From positions 1 through 64,000 of the forward strand of contig JAABTL010000012.1 of assembly GCA_011389865.1 (NCBI GenBank): DNA of 64,000 bases, given 5' to 3'. The notes beneath the pieces were generated by a model. The model was given only the letters and a program-made list of their open reading frames with translations, did no database searches and was not told the DNA's origin. The stretch is from Trueperaceae bacterium. GTDB taxonomy: Bacteria > Deinococcota > Deinococci > Deinococcales > Trueperaceae. The position numbers and the translations under genes are program-made. This document shows, one piece after another, positions 31,850 through 44,008 of this stretch (positions are counted from its first letter, which is position 1; each line of letters begins with the position of its first letter).

Positions 31850-31965
31850 GCTTACAGCCCGCTCATGGGCACCGGTGCTAGGCTGCCCCCATCGAGCGCT
31901 GCACCGCCGTGCAGGCGCATGGCCGGGCCGTCGCGAGGCGGCCGCCCGACCCCTCTGGAGGCAGC

Positions 31966-33969
<2,004 letters not shown>

Positions 33970-33999
33970 GCGGCGCGGGCGTCGTTAGGCGACCCTGCG

Positions 34000-35652
34000 G
34001 TGCCCCTACTCGACGGCAAGTACGAGATCCACGGCGAGCGCGCCGTCGGACCCGGCGTCACGGCGTTCAGCGCCACCGCCCCCGACGGCGCGCCCGTGCG
34101 TGTCGAGTGGCTGGAGCTGCCGCCTGAGGACGAGGCCGCCTTCGAGCGCTACCGGCGCCTGCTCAAGCGGCTGGCGCGCGAGGGCCGGGCCACCGTCCAA
34201 GACGTGGTCGCCCGCCCCGGCGCGCGCTACGTCGCCTGGTTCCTGCCGCCCGACGGCAGCGGCCAGGTGCACGACGCCGGCCTGGAGAGCACGCTGCGCG
34301 AGGCCGGCTACGACCCCTCCGACGCCGAGGTACGGCGGGTCGAAGGGCACGCCCGGCTGGTGGCGCTCCCCTTCAGGCCGCCGGTCGCCGCGCCGCCGGG
34401 CGCGGCGACGGACCCTGGCAGGGCCGCCGCGCCGAGGCGCTGGGCGCCGCCCACCTCGCCCGCGGCCCGACGCTGGGCCTGGAGCCTGGCGCTGCTCGCC
34501 ACCAGCGTCGCGCTGGCGTTCGTCGGCTTCGCCCGCCGCGCCAACGACGCGGTCGTCGTGCTGCCCGACGTCGTCGGAGCGGCCTACGCCGAGGCGGCCC
34601 CGCGGCTGCACGGGCTGGGGCTGCGGGTGCGCCCGAACCCGGTCGCGACCGACGAGCACCCCGTCGGCTCGGTGCTCGCCAGCGATCCCGGCGCCGGCCA
34701 GACGCTGCGGCCGGGGCGCGAGGTACGGCTCAGCGTCGCCCTCCCCACGGGGCAGCTCGCGCCCACGGACGTGCCGCGTCTGGTCGGGCTGACGTCGGCC
34801 GCCGCGGCGGCCGACGCGATCGACCGGGCGGGACTCCGTCTCGGGCGGCTGGTGCGCATCCACGTCGACGCCCCGGCGGACGTCGTGCTGGCCCAGACGC
34901 CGGCGGCCGGCAGCACCGTGGGGCGCGGCGCGGCCGTCGACCTGGTGGTATCGCTCGGGCCGCGACCCAGCCAGACGTTCGTGCCGGACCTCGTCGGGAT
35001 GACGCTCGAGGACGCGACCGCGCTCGCGGTGATCGCGGGCCTGGCCGAGTCCCAGGTGGTGGTGGAGCGCCTGCCCTCCGACGTCGCCCCGCGGGGCACG
35101 GTGTTGGCCCAGTCGTTGGCGCCCTACCGCGACGTCATCCTGGCGGAGGCGGTGCTGCGCCTGATCGTGGCCGACGGACCGGAGGCCGCTGACGATCGCG
35201 GCCTGCCGGTGCTCGGGGGCCTGGGCGAGGCCGAGGCGAGGTCGCTGGCCACCGGCTTCGCCATCGACACGGTGTACGTGTCGGCGATCAGCCTGCCCAA
35301 CGGCGTCGTGGGCCAGTCGCTGCCGCCGGGCGCGCTCCCCGGTGACGGACGGCTGGTGCTCACCGTCAACGCGCAGCCGGTCCCGGTGCCGATCCCGCGG
35401 GTCGACGTCACGGTGCGCCAGCCCACGCCCCGCGCGTTGCCCTACCTGTGGTTCATCGAGCCGGGCATCCCGCAGGTGACGGCCGAGGTGACCGCCACCA
35501 CGCTCGAGGGCGAGCGTTTCTTGGTCGGCCGCAGCCAGGTGCGCGGCGGCGGCCGCGTGGCCGGTACCTGGACCACCACCTACCCGGGCGTGGTGCGCTT
35601 CGACCTCACCTTGAACGGCGAGCCCTACGGGGGCTCGCTGCGCGTGCCGTGA
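34000..35652 (+). CDS. PASTA-domain membrane protein with degenerate/truncated Ser/Thr-kinase-like N-lobe
   Basis: N-term LLDGKYEIHGERAVGPGVTAFSATAPDGAPVRVEWL resembles STPK N-lobe; TM WAWSLALLATSVALAFVGFA; PASTA repeats VVVLPDVVGAAYAEAAPRLHGLGLRV..., DVPRLVGLTSAAAAADAIDRAGLRL..., TFVPDLVGMTLEDATALAVIAGL... Confidence 0.8.
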   Translation: MPLLDGKYEIHGERAVGPGVTAFSATAPDGAPVRVEWLELPPEDEAAFERYRRLLKRLAREGRATVQDVVARPGARYVAWFLPPDGSGQVHDAGLESTLREAGYDPSDAEVRRVEGHARLVALPFRPPVAAPPGAATDPGRAAAPRRWAPPTSPAARRWAWSLALLATSVALAFVGFARRANDAVVVLPDVVGAAYAEAAPRLHGLGLRVRPNPVATDEHPVGSVLASDPGAGQTLRPGREVRLSVALPTGQLAPTDVPRLVGLTSAAAAADAIDRAGLRLGRLVRIHVDAPADVVLAQTPAAGSTVGRGAAVDLVVSLGPRPSQTFVPDLVGMTLEDATALAVIAGLAESQVVVERLPSDVAPRGTVLAQSLAPYRDVILAEAVLRLIVADGPEAADDRGLPVLGGLGEAEARSLATGFAIDTVYVSAISLPNGVVGQSLPPGALPGDGRLVLTVNAQPVPVPIPRVDVTVRQPTPRALPYLWFIEPGIPQVTAEVTATTLEGERFLVGRSQVRGGGRVAGTWTTTYPGVVRFDLTLNGEPYGGSLRVP

Positions 35653-35768
35653 ACCGTGCCCCGGGCGTCGCTTCGGCGGCGCCCGGTCGGTGTAAAGTTG
35701 CCTTCGGCGATCTTGCATGAGACTTCATCGCCATCTGCCGATGGAGCCGCTCGTTCGCCGAACCCGCG

Positions 35769-37562
35769 ATGCGACGCCCCGAAGGGAACCCCGTGCTGCA
35801 AACCTTCCGTGACCTGAGCCGCTACGTCCGCCGCTACCCGCGCGCGTACGGCCTCAGCGTCACCATGTTGGTGGGCTTCGCCTTCCTCAGCACGCTCACG
35901 CCGATCGTGGTCGGCCGCGCCATCGACGCCTTCCTGACCGATCGCATGACCATGACGACGGTCTGGGCGTACATCGGCGCCATCCTCGCGATCGGCCTGA
36001 CCGCCGCCTCGACCATGGTGTTCGTCCGTCGTTCCCTGCTCAACGCCTCGTGGGAGATCCAGTTCGACATCCGCCACGATCTCTTCACGCACTTCACCAA
36101 CCTCGACCCCTCGTACTACGACGACCACCGCGTCGGCGACCTCATGGCCCGGCTCACCGCCGACCTCAACGCCGTGCGCATGCTGGCCGGCGTGGCCGTC
36201 ATGATGGGCGCCAACACCACCCTCGTGCTCGCCTTCACCCTCTACCGGATGTTCCAGCTGGACGCCGGGCTCAGCCTGCTCACGCTCGGCATCGTCCCCT
36301 TCATCACCGTCACCTTCTTCCTGCTGCTGCGCGTCGTGCACCGCCGCTACGAACGCGTGCAGGAGCAGTTCTCCAACGTCTCCGCGATGGCGCAGGAGAA
36401 CTTCTCCGGCATCCGCGTCGTCAAGGGCTTCGGCATCGAGGACCGCGAGCTCGACAGCTTCGAGCGCCTCAACGACGAGTTCATCCGCCGCAACCTGGCG
36501 CTGACCAAGGTCGAAGGACCGCTGTTCCCCCTGATGGAACTCATGTTCGGCATCACCATCTCGGTGCTGCTGCTCGTCGGCGGCCGGCTGGTGCTCGGCC
36601 TCGGCGGCGACCTGACGATCGGCCAGTTCTCCTCCTTCGTCTTCCTCTTCGAGGGCATCCAGTGGCCGCTCATCGCCCTCGGCTGGATCGCCAACATCCT
36701 CCAGCGCGGCACCACGTCGTGGCACCGCCTGCGGGCGATCCTCGACGTCCCGACCAGGATCAAGGACGGGCCCGACACCCGCGGCGACGTCACCACCCTG
36801 CACGGCGACATCGAGTTCCGCGACGTCAGCCTGACCCTCGGCGGCCGCAAGGTGCTCGACCGCGTCAGCTTCCGCATCCGCGCCGGCGAGGCGATCGGCA
36901 TCACGGGACGCACCGGGGCCGGCAAGACCCTCATCATCAAGCTCATCACCCGCCTGCTCGACCCCGATGAGGGCGTCGTGCTCATCGACGGCATCGACGT
37001 CCGCCGCATCCCGGTGGCCGTGCTGCGCCGACGCATCGGCCTGGTGCCGCAGGAGCCGTTCCTCTTCGGGGACACGATCGCCGACAACATCGCCTACGGC
37101 ATCCCGGAGACCGACGACCCCGAGACCCGCGAGCGCCGCGTGCGCGAGGTCGCGCGCCTCGCCCAGCTCGAGGGCGACGTCGACGGCTTCCCGCTCGGCT
37201 TCGCCACCCAGCTCGGCGAGCGCGGCGTCACCCTGTCGGGCGGCCAGCGCCAGCGCACCGCCATCGCCCGCGCGATCATCCGCGAACCCAGCGTGCTGAT
37301 CTTCGACGACGCCCTCTCGGCCGTCGACACCCAGACGGAGGCCAGCATCCTCGAGGGCCTGCAGCGCGTGCAGCAGGGGCGCACCACGATCGTGGTCGCC
37401 CACCGCGTCTCCGCCTTCCAGCACTGCGACCGCGTCCTGCTCTTCGACGACGGCAAGCTCGTCGAGAGCGGCACGCCCGACGCCCTGCTGGCCAAGGGCG
37501 GGTACTACGCCGACATCGTGCGCAGACAGCAATTGGAAGAGGACCTGGAGGCGACCCCGTGA
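35769..37562 (+). CDS. ABC exporter subunit (TMD-NBD), degenerate Walker B (LIFDD)
   Basis: Walker A GRTGAGKT, signature LSGGQRQR, Walker B VLIFDDALSAVDT; alternative GTG start at 35793. Confidence 0.92.
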   Translation: MRRPEGNPVLQTFRDLSRYVRRYPRAYGLSVTMLVGFAFLSTLTPIVVGRAIDAFLTDRMTMTTVWAYIGAILAIGLTAASTMVFVRRSLLNASWEIQFDIRHDLFTHFTNLDPSYYDDHRVGDLMARLTADLNAVRMLAGVAVMMGANTTLVLAFTLYRMFQLDAGLSLLTLGIVPFITVTFFLLLRVVHRRYERVQEQFSNVSAMAQENFSGIRVVKGFGIEDRELDSFERLNDEFIRRNLALTKVEGPLFPLMELMFGITISVLLLVGGRLVLGLGGDLTIGQFSSFVFLFEGIQWPLIALGWIANILQRGTTSWHRLRAILDVPTRIKDGPDTRGDVTTLHGDIEFRDVSLTLGGRKVLDRVSFRIRAGEAIGITGRTGAGKTLIIKLITRLLDPDEGVVLIDGIDVRRIPVAVLRRRIGLVPQEPFLFGDTIADNIAYGIPETDDPETRERRVREVARLAQLEGDVDGFPLGFATQLGERGVTLSGGQRQRTAIARAIIREPSVLIFDDALSAVDTQTEASILEGLQRVQQGRTTIVVAHRVSAFQHCDRVLLFDDGKLVESGTPDALLAKGGYYADIVRRQQLEEDLEATP

Positions 37563-39535
37563 CGGCGCCACGAGAGAGCCGCCGCCGGCCCCTCGCCGAC
37601 CCGACGATCGGCGGGATGGTCGACCCCGACTACGACGTCGAGCGGCTGAAGGCCCGGTTCCGGTCGCAGCGCAAGCGCACCCGCCGGAACATGCGCGCCG
37701 AGGGCGCCTTCGACGAGGACGGCGAGAAGATGCAGGGCTCGCTCGACCGCGGGCTCGCGCGCCGGCTCCTCGCCTACCTCGCGCCCTACCGCGGCCACGT
37801 GATCGGCGCGGTGGCGTTGCTGCTGACCTACTCGGCCATCGTGCCCGCCTTCCCGCGACTCATCGCGACCGCCGTCGACCGCTACATCGTGGCCGGAGTC
37901 GCCCCCTTCGACGCACTGACGATCGACGAGCGCTTCGCCGGCCTGCTCGGCATCGTCGGCATCTACCTCGGCCTGCGCGCGCTCAACTTCGGGCTGCGCT
38001 ACGGCTACACCTACCTGGTGTCGTGGATCGGCCAGCACGTCATCTACGACCTGCGGCGCGACACCTTCGGCAAGATCCAGCGGCTGCACCTCGGCTTCTT
38101 CGACCGCACCCCGGTCGGCCGCCTGATCACGCGCATCACCAGCGACGTCGAGGCGATCCAGACGGCCATGACCGACGGGGTCGTCGGCCTGATCGCCGAC
38201 GTCGCGCTGATCATCGGCCTGACGATCTACATGTTCACGATCGACTGGCGGCTGGCGATCGTCACGCTCACCGTGATGCCGCTGCTGTTCCTGACCCTGA
38301 ACTACCTGCGCCGCCGCATCCGGGACGCCTTCCGCGTGGTGCGCCTGCGGGTGTCGCGCTCCAACGCCTACCTCGCCGAGAACCTCGGCGGCATGACCAC
38401 GGTCCAGCTGTTCAACCGCGAGCAGCGCAACGCCAAACGCTTCGACGAGATCAACCTCAGCCTGCTGGACGCCTACGTCGAGCAGGTGCGCTGGTTCTCG
38501 CTGTTCTTCCCCTCGGTGAACATCGCCGGCGCCGTCGCGACGTCGCTCATCCTCTACTACGCCGCCTGGCAGCTCGTGGGTCCCGGCGCCGCGGAGGTGC
38601 TGACGATCGGCGTGCTGATCGCCTTCATCCAGTACGCCCAGATGTTCTTCCGCCCGCTGCAGGAGCTCTCCGACCGCTTCAACACCCTGCAGGCCGCGAT
38701 GGCCTCCGCCGAGCGCATCTTCAGCCTGCTCGACACCCCCGAGCGGGTGACCGACAAGGAGGTCCCCATGCCGCTCGAGGGCCGCTTCCGCGGCGAGGTG
38801 CGCTTCGAGGACGTCCACTTCGCGTACGACGACGAGGAGTGGGTGCTGCGCGGGCTCGACCTGACGATCAAGCCCGGCGAGTCGGTGGCCTTCGTCGGCC
38901 ACACCGGCGCCGGCAAGACCACCGTCATCAGCCTCGTGAGTCGCTTCTACGACGTCCAACGCGGCGCCGTGCGCATCGACGGCCACGACGTTCGCGACCT
39001 GGCCCAGAGCGACCTGCGGCGGCACGTGGGCATCGTGCTGCAAGACCCCTTCCTGTTCAGCGGCACGATCCGCAGCAACATCACCCTCGGCAACGACGAC
39101 ATCCCGCTCGACCGGGTCATCGAGGCCGCCCGCTTCGTCAACGCCCACACCTTCATCGAGCGGCTACCGTTGGGCTACGACACCCCGGTGCGGGAGCGCG
39201 GCGCCGGCTTCTCGACGGGCCAGAAGCAGCTGCTCGCCTTCGCGCGCGCCCTGGTGCAGAACCCCGACATCCTGCTGGTGCTCGACGAGGCCACCGCCAA
39301 CGTCGACACCGAGACCGAGGAACTGATCCAGGACGCGCTCGCCAAGCTGATGCAGGGTCGCACCAGCATCGTCATCGCGCACCGCCTGTCGACCATCCAG
39401 GACGTCGACCGCATCCTGGTGCTGCGCCAAGGCAAGCTCATCGAGCAGGGCAAGCACGCCGAGCTGCTGCGCATCCCGGACGGTTACTACCGCAAGCTGT
39501 ACGAGCTCCAGTACCAGGAGTCGCCGGTCGGTTGA
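37559..39535 (+). CDS. ABC exporter subunit (TMD-NBD), partner of the preceding gene
   Basis: Walker A GHTGAGKTT, signature FSTGQKQ, Walker B LLVLDEATANVDT; GTGA overlap with preceding gene. Confidence 0.93.
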   Translation: MTAPRESRRRPLADPTIGGMVDPDYDVERLKARFRSQRKRTRRNMRAEGAFDEDGEKMQGSLDRGLARRLLAYLAPYRGHVIGAVALLLTYSAIVPAFPRLIATAVDRYIVAGVAPFDALTIDERFAGLLGIVGIYLGLRALNFGLRYGYTYLVSWIGQHVIYDLRRDTFGKIQRLHLGFFDRTPVGRLITRITSDVEAIQTAMTDGVVGLIADVALIIGLTIYMFTIDWRLAIVTLTVMPLLFLTLNYLRRRIRDAFRVVRLRVSRSNAYLAENLGGMTTVQLFNREQRNAKRFDEINLSLLDAYVEQVRWFSLFFPSVNIAGAVATSLILYYAAWQLVGPGAAEVLTIGVLIAFIQYAQMFFRPLQELSDRFNTLQAAMASAERIFSLLDTPERVTDKEVPMPLEGRFRGEVRFEDVHFAYDDEEWVLRGLDLTIKPGESVAFVGHTGAGKTTVISLVSRFYDVQRGAVRIDGHDVRDLAQSDLRRHVGIVLQDPFLFSGTIRSNITLGNDDIPLDRVIEAARFVNAHTFIERLPLGYDTPVRERGAGFSTGQKQLLAFARALVQNPDILLVLDEATANVDTETEELIQDALAKLMQGRTSIVIAHRLSTIQDVDRILVLRQGKLIEQGKHAELLRIPDGYYRKLYELQYQESPVG

Positions 39536-39598
39536 ACCCCGCGTCGGCGCGGCTCGCGCCGCGAGCGGCCCCGCGCATCGGGCGCGACCCACGCGGTT

Positions 39599-39619
39599 GG
39601 GCCCGCGTGGCGCGGGCCC
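39599..39619. terminator. terminator-like hairpin between convergent genes
   Basis: Perfect 9-bp stem GGGCCCGCG-TGG-CGCGGGCCC. Confidence 0.5.
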
Positions 39620-39665
39620 TCGCGGCGTGCGGCCCCGCGCGGCCCGGGCCCTCGCCACCGACGCG

Positions 39666-40163
39666 TCAGCGAATGGTCACGCGGTAGACGAGGGTCAGCT
39701 CGTCCCCGGGCTCCATGTCGACCAGCACGGTCCAGCGCACGGTCGTGTAGGCCGTCGGGTCCGCGATCGTGCGATCGTCGCCCAGGCCGATGAACACGTT
39801 GTTCTCCGCGAAGGTCATGCCGTCGTCGGCCGAGAACTCGGTCAGCAGCTCGTCGCTGCTCGGCGTCGCGGAGCTCGGCACGAACTGGGTGCCCTCGAGG
39901 ATCGGCACCGAGATGACGACGATGCCCGGCGGCAGCGTCTCGTCGCTCACGTTGGTGACGATGATGCGGTACTCCACCACCTGGCCGGGGCGCGCCTGGG
40001 TGGCCGGCGAGTAGCGGTCCTCGCGGGTGCCGTCGTCGCGCGTCACCTGGCTGACGACGTAGGTCTCGAGCACGGTCTCGAGCGGGTCGGTGGCCTGCGC
40101 GAGGGCCACCGTCGACACGAGCAGCAGCAGCGACAGGGCGGGGACGATCCACGGGCGCCTCAT
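39666..40163 (-). CDS. exported protein with DUF11-like (conserved repeat) domain
   Basis: Signal peptide MRRPWIVPALSLLLLVSTVALAQ; ARPGQVVEYRIIVTNVSDETLPPGIVVISVPI; TACGGT-N7-ATG. Confidence 0.7.
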   Translation of the reverse strand: MRRPWIVPALSLLLLVSTVALAQATDPLETVLETYVVSQVTRDDGTREDRYSPATQARPGQVVEYRIIVTNVSDETLPPGIVVISVPILEGTQFVPSSATPSSDELLTEFSADDGMTFAENNVFIGLGDDRTIADPTAYTTVRWTVLVDMEPGDELTLVYRVTIR

Positions 40164-40239
40164 GCACACCACCGTAACGCTTCGGACTGTGGCGCGCCTG
40201 AGACCGGGCTTCACCCGACGCGAACGTCGGCCCGCGGCG

Positions 40240-42033
40240 TCACGGTGTCGTTCCCAGCCCCGCCGACCGCGCGGCCGCCAGGGACGCCGCGTAGGGCGCC
40301 GCCTCGTGGTAGCCCAGCGCCGACGCGCGCTCGAAGGCCTCGCTCAGCTCATCGAGCACACCGATCGGCCAGTCCTCGATCCCATCCCGTGCCCACACGA
40401 TCCCCAACTCACGCATCCACGACCGCGCCCACGCGAACGCCGCCTCGCCGTGGCCGCCATCCGAGGCCGAGCGGAACCAGCGGCGTGCCTCGGCATCGTC
40501 GGGCGCCACGCCCAGGCCCTCCTCGTACAGCCGGCCCAGGCGCCAGGCGGCCTCGGCGTGGCCGGACTCCGCGGCGGTGCGGTACCACGCCGCCGCCGCC
40601 CGCGCGCTCCACGGCGCGCCGAGGCCCGCCTCGGCGAGGTAGCCGAGCATGAACTGCGCCGTCGGGTCGCCGGCGGCGGCGAGGCGCTCCCAGTGGCGGC
40701 GCGCGGCGGCGAAGTCGCCGTCGCGGTAGGCGTGGAAGCCGCTCGCGACGTCGAACGCCGCGCCGGCCCGGCTGGCCACCCACCACTGGCTGAGGATGAA
40801 GCCCGCGACCGCCACCGCCAGCAGGACGAGCAGGATGCTGCGGCGCCGGATGCGCGCCGCGGATTCGTCCGGCAGGACGCCGCGTCCGCGATCGTCGAAG
40901 ACCATCCTCGAGGCCGTCTCCCAGGAGAGCGGCTCCGGTGCGTCCGCCTCCAGGGGCGCCGGCGCCGGGAGGTCGGGCTCCACGTCGATGGGCGGCGTAT
41001 CGCCGGGCAACTGCGTCACCTCGCCCGCATCGGCGTCCAGCCGGGGTCCCCACGGCGGCGCCGGTTGGGGGCCCAACCCGCGCCACGCGGGCGGCGCGCC
41101 CGGACCGATCGGCGTCGCTTCCGACCCTTCGCGCGGCCAGGGCCTGCGCGAGTCGCGGCCCACCAGTGGCGGGTTCGGGTCGTCCCGCGCGGCCTCCGCT
41201 ACGTGCCCACCGTCGTCCTCGAGCTCGGTGTCGTCCGCCAGCACGACGTCGTCCTCGAACTCGACGTCGTCCGCCAGCTCCACGTCATCGTCCGGTTCGA
41301 CGTCGTCTTGCCGTCCCGGCTCCGGATGGACGACCGTGGGGCGCGGCAACGGCCAGCGGCCGGGACCCGCCCAGTCGTCGCTCTCGTCCGCCCCCCAGTC
41401 GCTCGCCGAGCCGAAGGGCGATCTGGTCGGGGGCGCCGGCATCGCCACGGGGCCGGGCTCGGGTTCGGCGTCCAGCTCGGCCTCCGGGTCGGACGCGGCC
41501 TCGGGCTCCAGATCGACATCGGGTTCGGGCTCGATCTCCGGTTCGGGCTCCGGCTCCGGTTCCGGTTCGGGCTCAGGCTCCGGCTCCGGTTCGGGTTCCG
41601 GCTCGAGCTCCGGTTCTTGCTCGATCGCCGGCTCGATCTCCGGTTCGGGTTCCTGTTCCGGCTCCGCGTCGGGCTCGGGCTCAGGTTCGGGCTCCGCGTC
41701 GGGCTCGGGGCGCGGTGGGGCCTCGGCCTCGGCCCCCCGGCCCCGACCTGCTGCGGGATCCGAGAACTGGACGCCCTCGAGCTCCTCCGGCTCCGCCAGG
41801 CGGATGACCACGCGCACGCCGGCCGCCTCGAAGGTCTGGGCGATCGCGTCGGCCTTGTCGGCCCGCAGCGCCCGGGTGATCGGGCCCGTCCGGCCCTCGA
41901 TCAGCTTGCGCACCCGCTCCGCGGGCATCGACAGCCGCTCCCCGACCCGGGCGGCCACGATCGCGACCTCGGCATCTGGGACCCGTTCGACGACCTCGAC
42001 CACGCACGCTCGATGGTTCACGTTGCTCGCCAT
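40240..42033 (-). CDS. Glu-Pro-repeat membrane protein with SEL1-like repeats
   Basis: N-terminal ~75-aa domain, (EP)n tract, [24 protein letters not shown]1-like [46 protein letters not shown]. Confidence 0.8.
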   Translation of the reverse strand: MASNVNHRACVVEVVERVPDAEVAIVAARVGERLSMPAERVRKLIEGRTGPITRALRADKADAIAQTFEAAGVRVVIRLAEPEELEGVQFSDPAAGRGRGAEAEAPPRPEPDAEPEPEPEPDAEPEQEPEPEIEPAIEQEPELEPEPEPEPEPEPEPEPEPEPEPEIEPEPDVDLEPEAASDPEAELDAEPEPGPVAMPAPPTRSPFGSASDWGADESDDWAGPGRWPLPRPTVVHPEPGRQDDVEPDDDVELADDVEFEDDVVLADDTELEDDGGHVAEAARDDPNPPLVGRDSRRPWPREGSEATPIGPGAPPAWRGLGPQPAPPWGPRLDADAGEVTQLPGDTPPIDVEPDLPAPAPLEADAPEPLSWETASRMVFDDRGRGVLPDESAARIRRRSILLVLLAVAVAGFILSQWWVASRAGAAFDVASGFHAYRDGDFAAARRHWERLAAAGDPTAQFMLGYLAEAGLGAPWSARAAAAWYRTAAESGHAEAAWRLGRLYEEGLGVAPDDAEARRWFRSASDGGHGEAAFAWARSWMRELGIVWARDGIEDWPIGVLDELSEAFERASALGYHEAAPYAASLAAARSAGLGTTP

Positions 42034-42162
42034 CGTACACGGGGCGGCGAGGGCCGCGCACGCGTCCGCGTCCCGATCCGCGTCAGCGGTCGCGGGCGCG
42101 GGTGCGACCGCGATCGCCGTCGCGGTCGCAGGACCCGAGAGCGGCCGCCACCCCGCACGGGC

Positions 42163-43005
42163 CTACTTGGTCGACTGCATGGCGATGCCCTGCGCGAACT
42201 GCTTGCGCAGCAGGATCAGGACCACCAGCGGCGGCAGCATGATCATGAACAGGCCGGCCATGACGATGTTCCACTCCGCCGCCGCGCGCTCGGAGGTGTA
42301 GAGCATGCGCAGGCCGATCTGGGCCACGCGCATGTCCGCCTGGGTCGTCACGACCAGCGGCCAGAGGTACTCGTTCCAGATGTAGACGAACTCGATGACG
42401 AAGAGGGCGGCGATGTTCGTCAGCGACAGCGGGATGAGGATGTTCCACAGGTACTGCAGCGGCGTCGCCCCGTCGACGCGCGCGGCGTCGGAGAGCTCGT
42501 CGGGCACCGTGAGGAAGAACTGGCGGAAGAGGATGATGCCGGTGGTGCTCGCCAGGTAGGGGATCGTCAGCGCCCAGTAGGTGTTCAGCCAGCCGAACGA
42601 GGCCATCAGGTAGAAGGCCGGCAGGATGCGCACCGGCAGCGGCAGCATCTGCGTGATCATCGTCAGCGGGAACAGCAGCCAGGAACCGCGGAACTTGAAG
42701 TGGGTGAAGGCGAAGGCGGCCATGATCGACAGGACGATCTTCCCCACCGACACCGCGATGGCGATGAACAGGCTGTTGAAGGCGAGGCGGCCGAGGTTGA
42801 TGCGCTCCCAGGCCACGAGCATGTTCTGCCACAGCTGGTCGCCCGGGATGAGGATCGGCGGGAACGCGTACGCGTCGCGGTGGGTGTGGGTCCCCATCAC
42901 GATGGCGTAGTAGACGGGGAACGCGACCGCGATCAGGGTGACGATCAGGACGAGGTGGGTTGCAGCGTTGAGGAGCGCCTTCCGGTGCCTGCGCATCGAC
43001 GTCAC
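42163..43005 (-). CDS. ugpE: carbohydrate/glycerol-3-phosphate ABC transporter permease (UgpE/MalG-type)
   Basis: EAA motif VPDELSDAARVDGATPLQYLWNILIPLSL; multiple TMs; adjacency to UgpA/UgpB-like genes. Confidence 0.83.
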   Translation of the reverse strand: MTSMRRHRKALLNAATHLVLIVTLIAVAFPVYYAIVMGTHTHRDAYAFPPILIPGDQLWQNMLVAWERINLGRLAFNSLFIAIAVSVGKIVLSIMAAFAFTHFKFRGSWLLFPLTMITQMLPLPVRILPAFYLMASFGWLNTYWALTIPYLASTTGIILFRQFFLTVPDELSDAARVDGATPLQYLWNILIPLSLTNIAALFVIEFVYIWNEYLWPLVVTTQADMRVAQIGLRMLYTSERAAAEWNIVMAGLFMIMLPPLVVLILLRKQFAQGIAMQSTK

Positions 43006-43009
43006 CCCC

Positions 43010-43894
43010 TCACCGGCTGTAGACGGCCCGGCGCGTCGACGTCCAGATCTGGAAGCCGGCGATGGAGGCCACCATCAGGAAGAGGAACACCGACTGCGCG
43101 GCTGCCTGCCCCTCGCGCAGGCGGGCGAAGCCGTCGCGGTAGATCTTGTAGACCAGGAACTCCGTCGCCTGGCCGGGCCCGCCCTGGGTCACCACGTCGA
43201 GCATGCCGAACACCATGAAGAACGCGTAGAGCGTGTTCACGAAGATGAGGAAGGCCGTGGTCGGGCTGAGCATGGGGAAGGTGATGATCCAGAACGCCTT
43301 CCAGGGCCCGGCGCCGTCGACCAGCGCGGCCTCCTTGAGTTCGTTGGGCACGTTCTGCAGCCCCGCGATGTAGAAGCAGATGTTGTAACCGAGCATGATC
43401 CAGATCGACGCGATGGTGACGAGCAGGAAGGCGCCCACCGCGTCGGTGGTGAAGTTGAGGCGGAAGCCGGTCATCGTCTCGAGCAAGGCCGTGAAGATGC
43501 CGACCGACGGGTCGAACATCAGGGCCCAGATGACGCCCGCGATCGCCGGCGACATCGCGTAGGTCCAGATGAAGGCCACCTGGTAGAAGGCGGCCCCTCG
43601 GATCTTCTGGGTGGCGAGCACGGCGATGAAGAGCGCGATCCCCAGGCCGACGCCGATGACGATGGCGCAGAAGAGCATCGTGTTGAGGAAGCTCTGAAGA
43701 TACTCGGGCGAGCGCAGCAGCTCCGCGTAGTTGCGCAGGCCCGTGTAGACACGCACCCTCCCGAACGGCGAAACCCGGAAGAACGACATGTGGATCGCCT
43801 GCACGAAGGGGACGACGAGGAAAACGGCGATGACCGTGACGGTCGGGAAGATCAGGGCGTACGGCAGGATGTTGTGACCGGGGAACCTGTTCAT
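43010..43894 (-). CDS. ugpA: carbohydrate/glycerol-3-phosphate ABC transporter permease (UgpA/MalF-type)
   Basis: VPNELKEAALVDGAGPWKAFWIITFPMLSPTTAF EAA loop; six TMs. Confidence 0.83.
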   Translation of the reverse strand: MNRFPGHNILPYALIFPTVTVIAVFLVVPFVQAIHMSFFRVSPFGRVRVYTGLRNYAELLRSPEYLQSFLNTMLFCAIVIGVGLGIALFIAVLATQKIRGAAFYQVAFIWTYAMSPAIAGVIWALMFDPSVGIFTALLETMTGFRLNFTTDAVGAFLLVTIASIWIMLGYNICFYIAGLQNVPNELKEAALVDGAGPWKAFWIITFPMLSPTTAFLIFVNTLYAFFMVFGMLDVVTQGGPGQATEFLVYKIYRDGFARLREGQAAAQSVFLFLMVASIAGFQIWTSTRRAVYSR

Positions 43895-43924
43895 CGACCC
43901 TCACTCATCGGGATCCTGTCGCGT

Positions 43925-43993
43925 GGCGCTGGTCAGCCAGCGCCGCGCGCTCGGAGAGCGGGCCCCTGGGGTGGGCCTCGGCCCACCCCAGGG
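43925..43993 (-). other. two tandem perfect hairpins between ugpB and ugpA (intercistronic stabiliser/attenuator)
   Basis: GGCGCTGG-TCAG-CCAGCGCC (43925-43944) and CCCTGGGGTGGGC-CTCG-GCCCACCCCAGGG (43964-43993). Confidence 0.75.
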
Positions 43994-44008
43994 ACGACGG
44001 TGCGTCGA

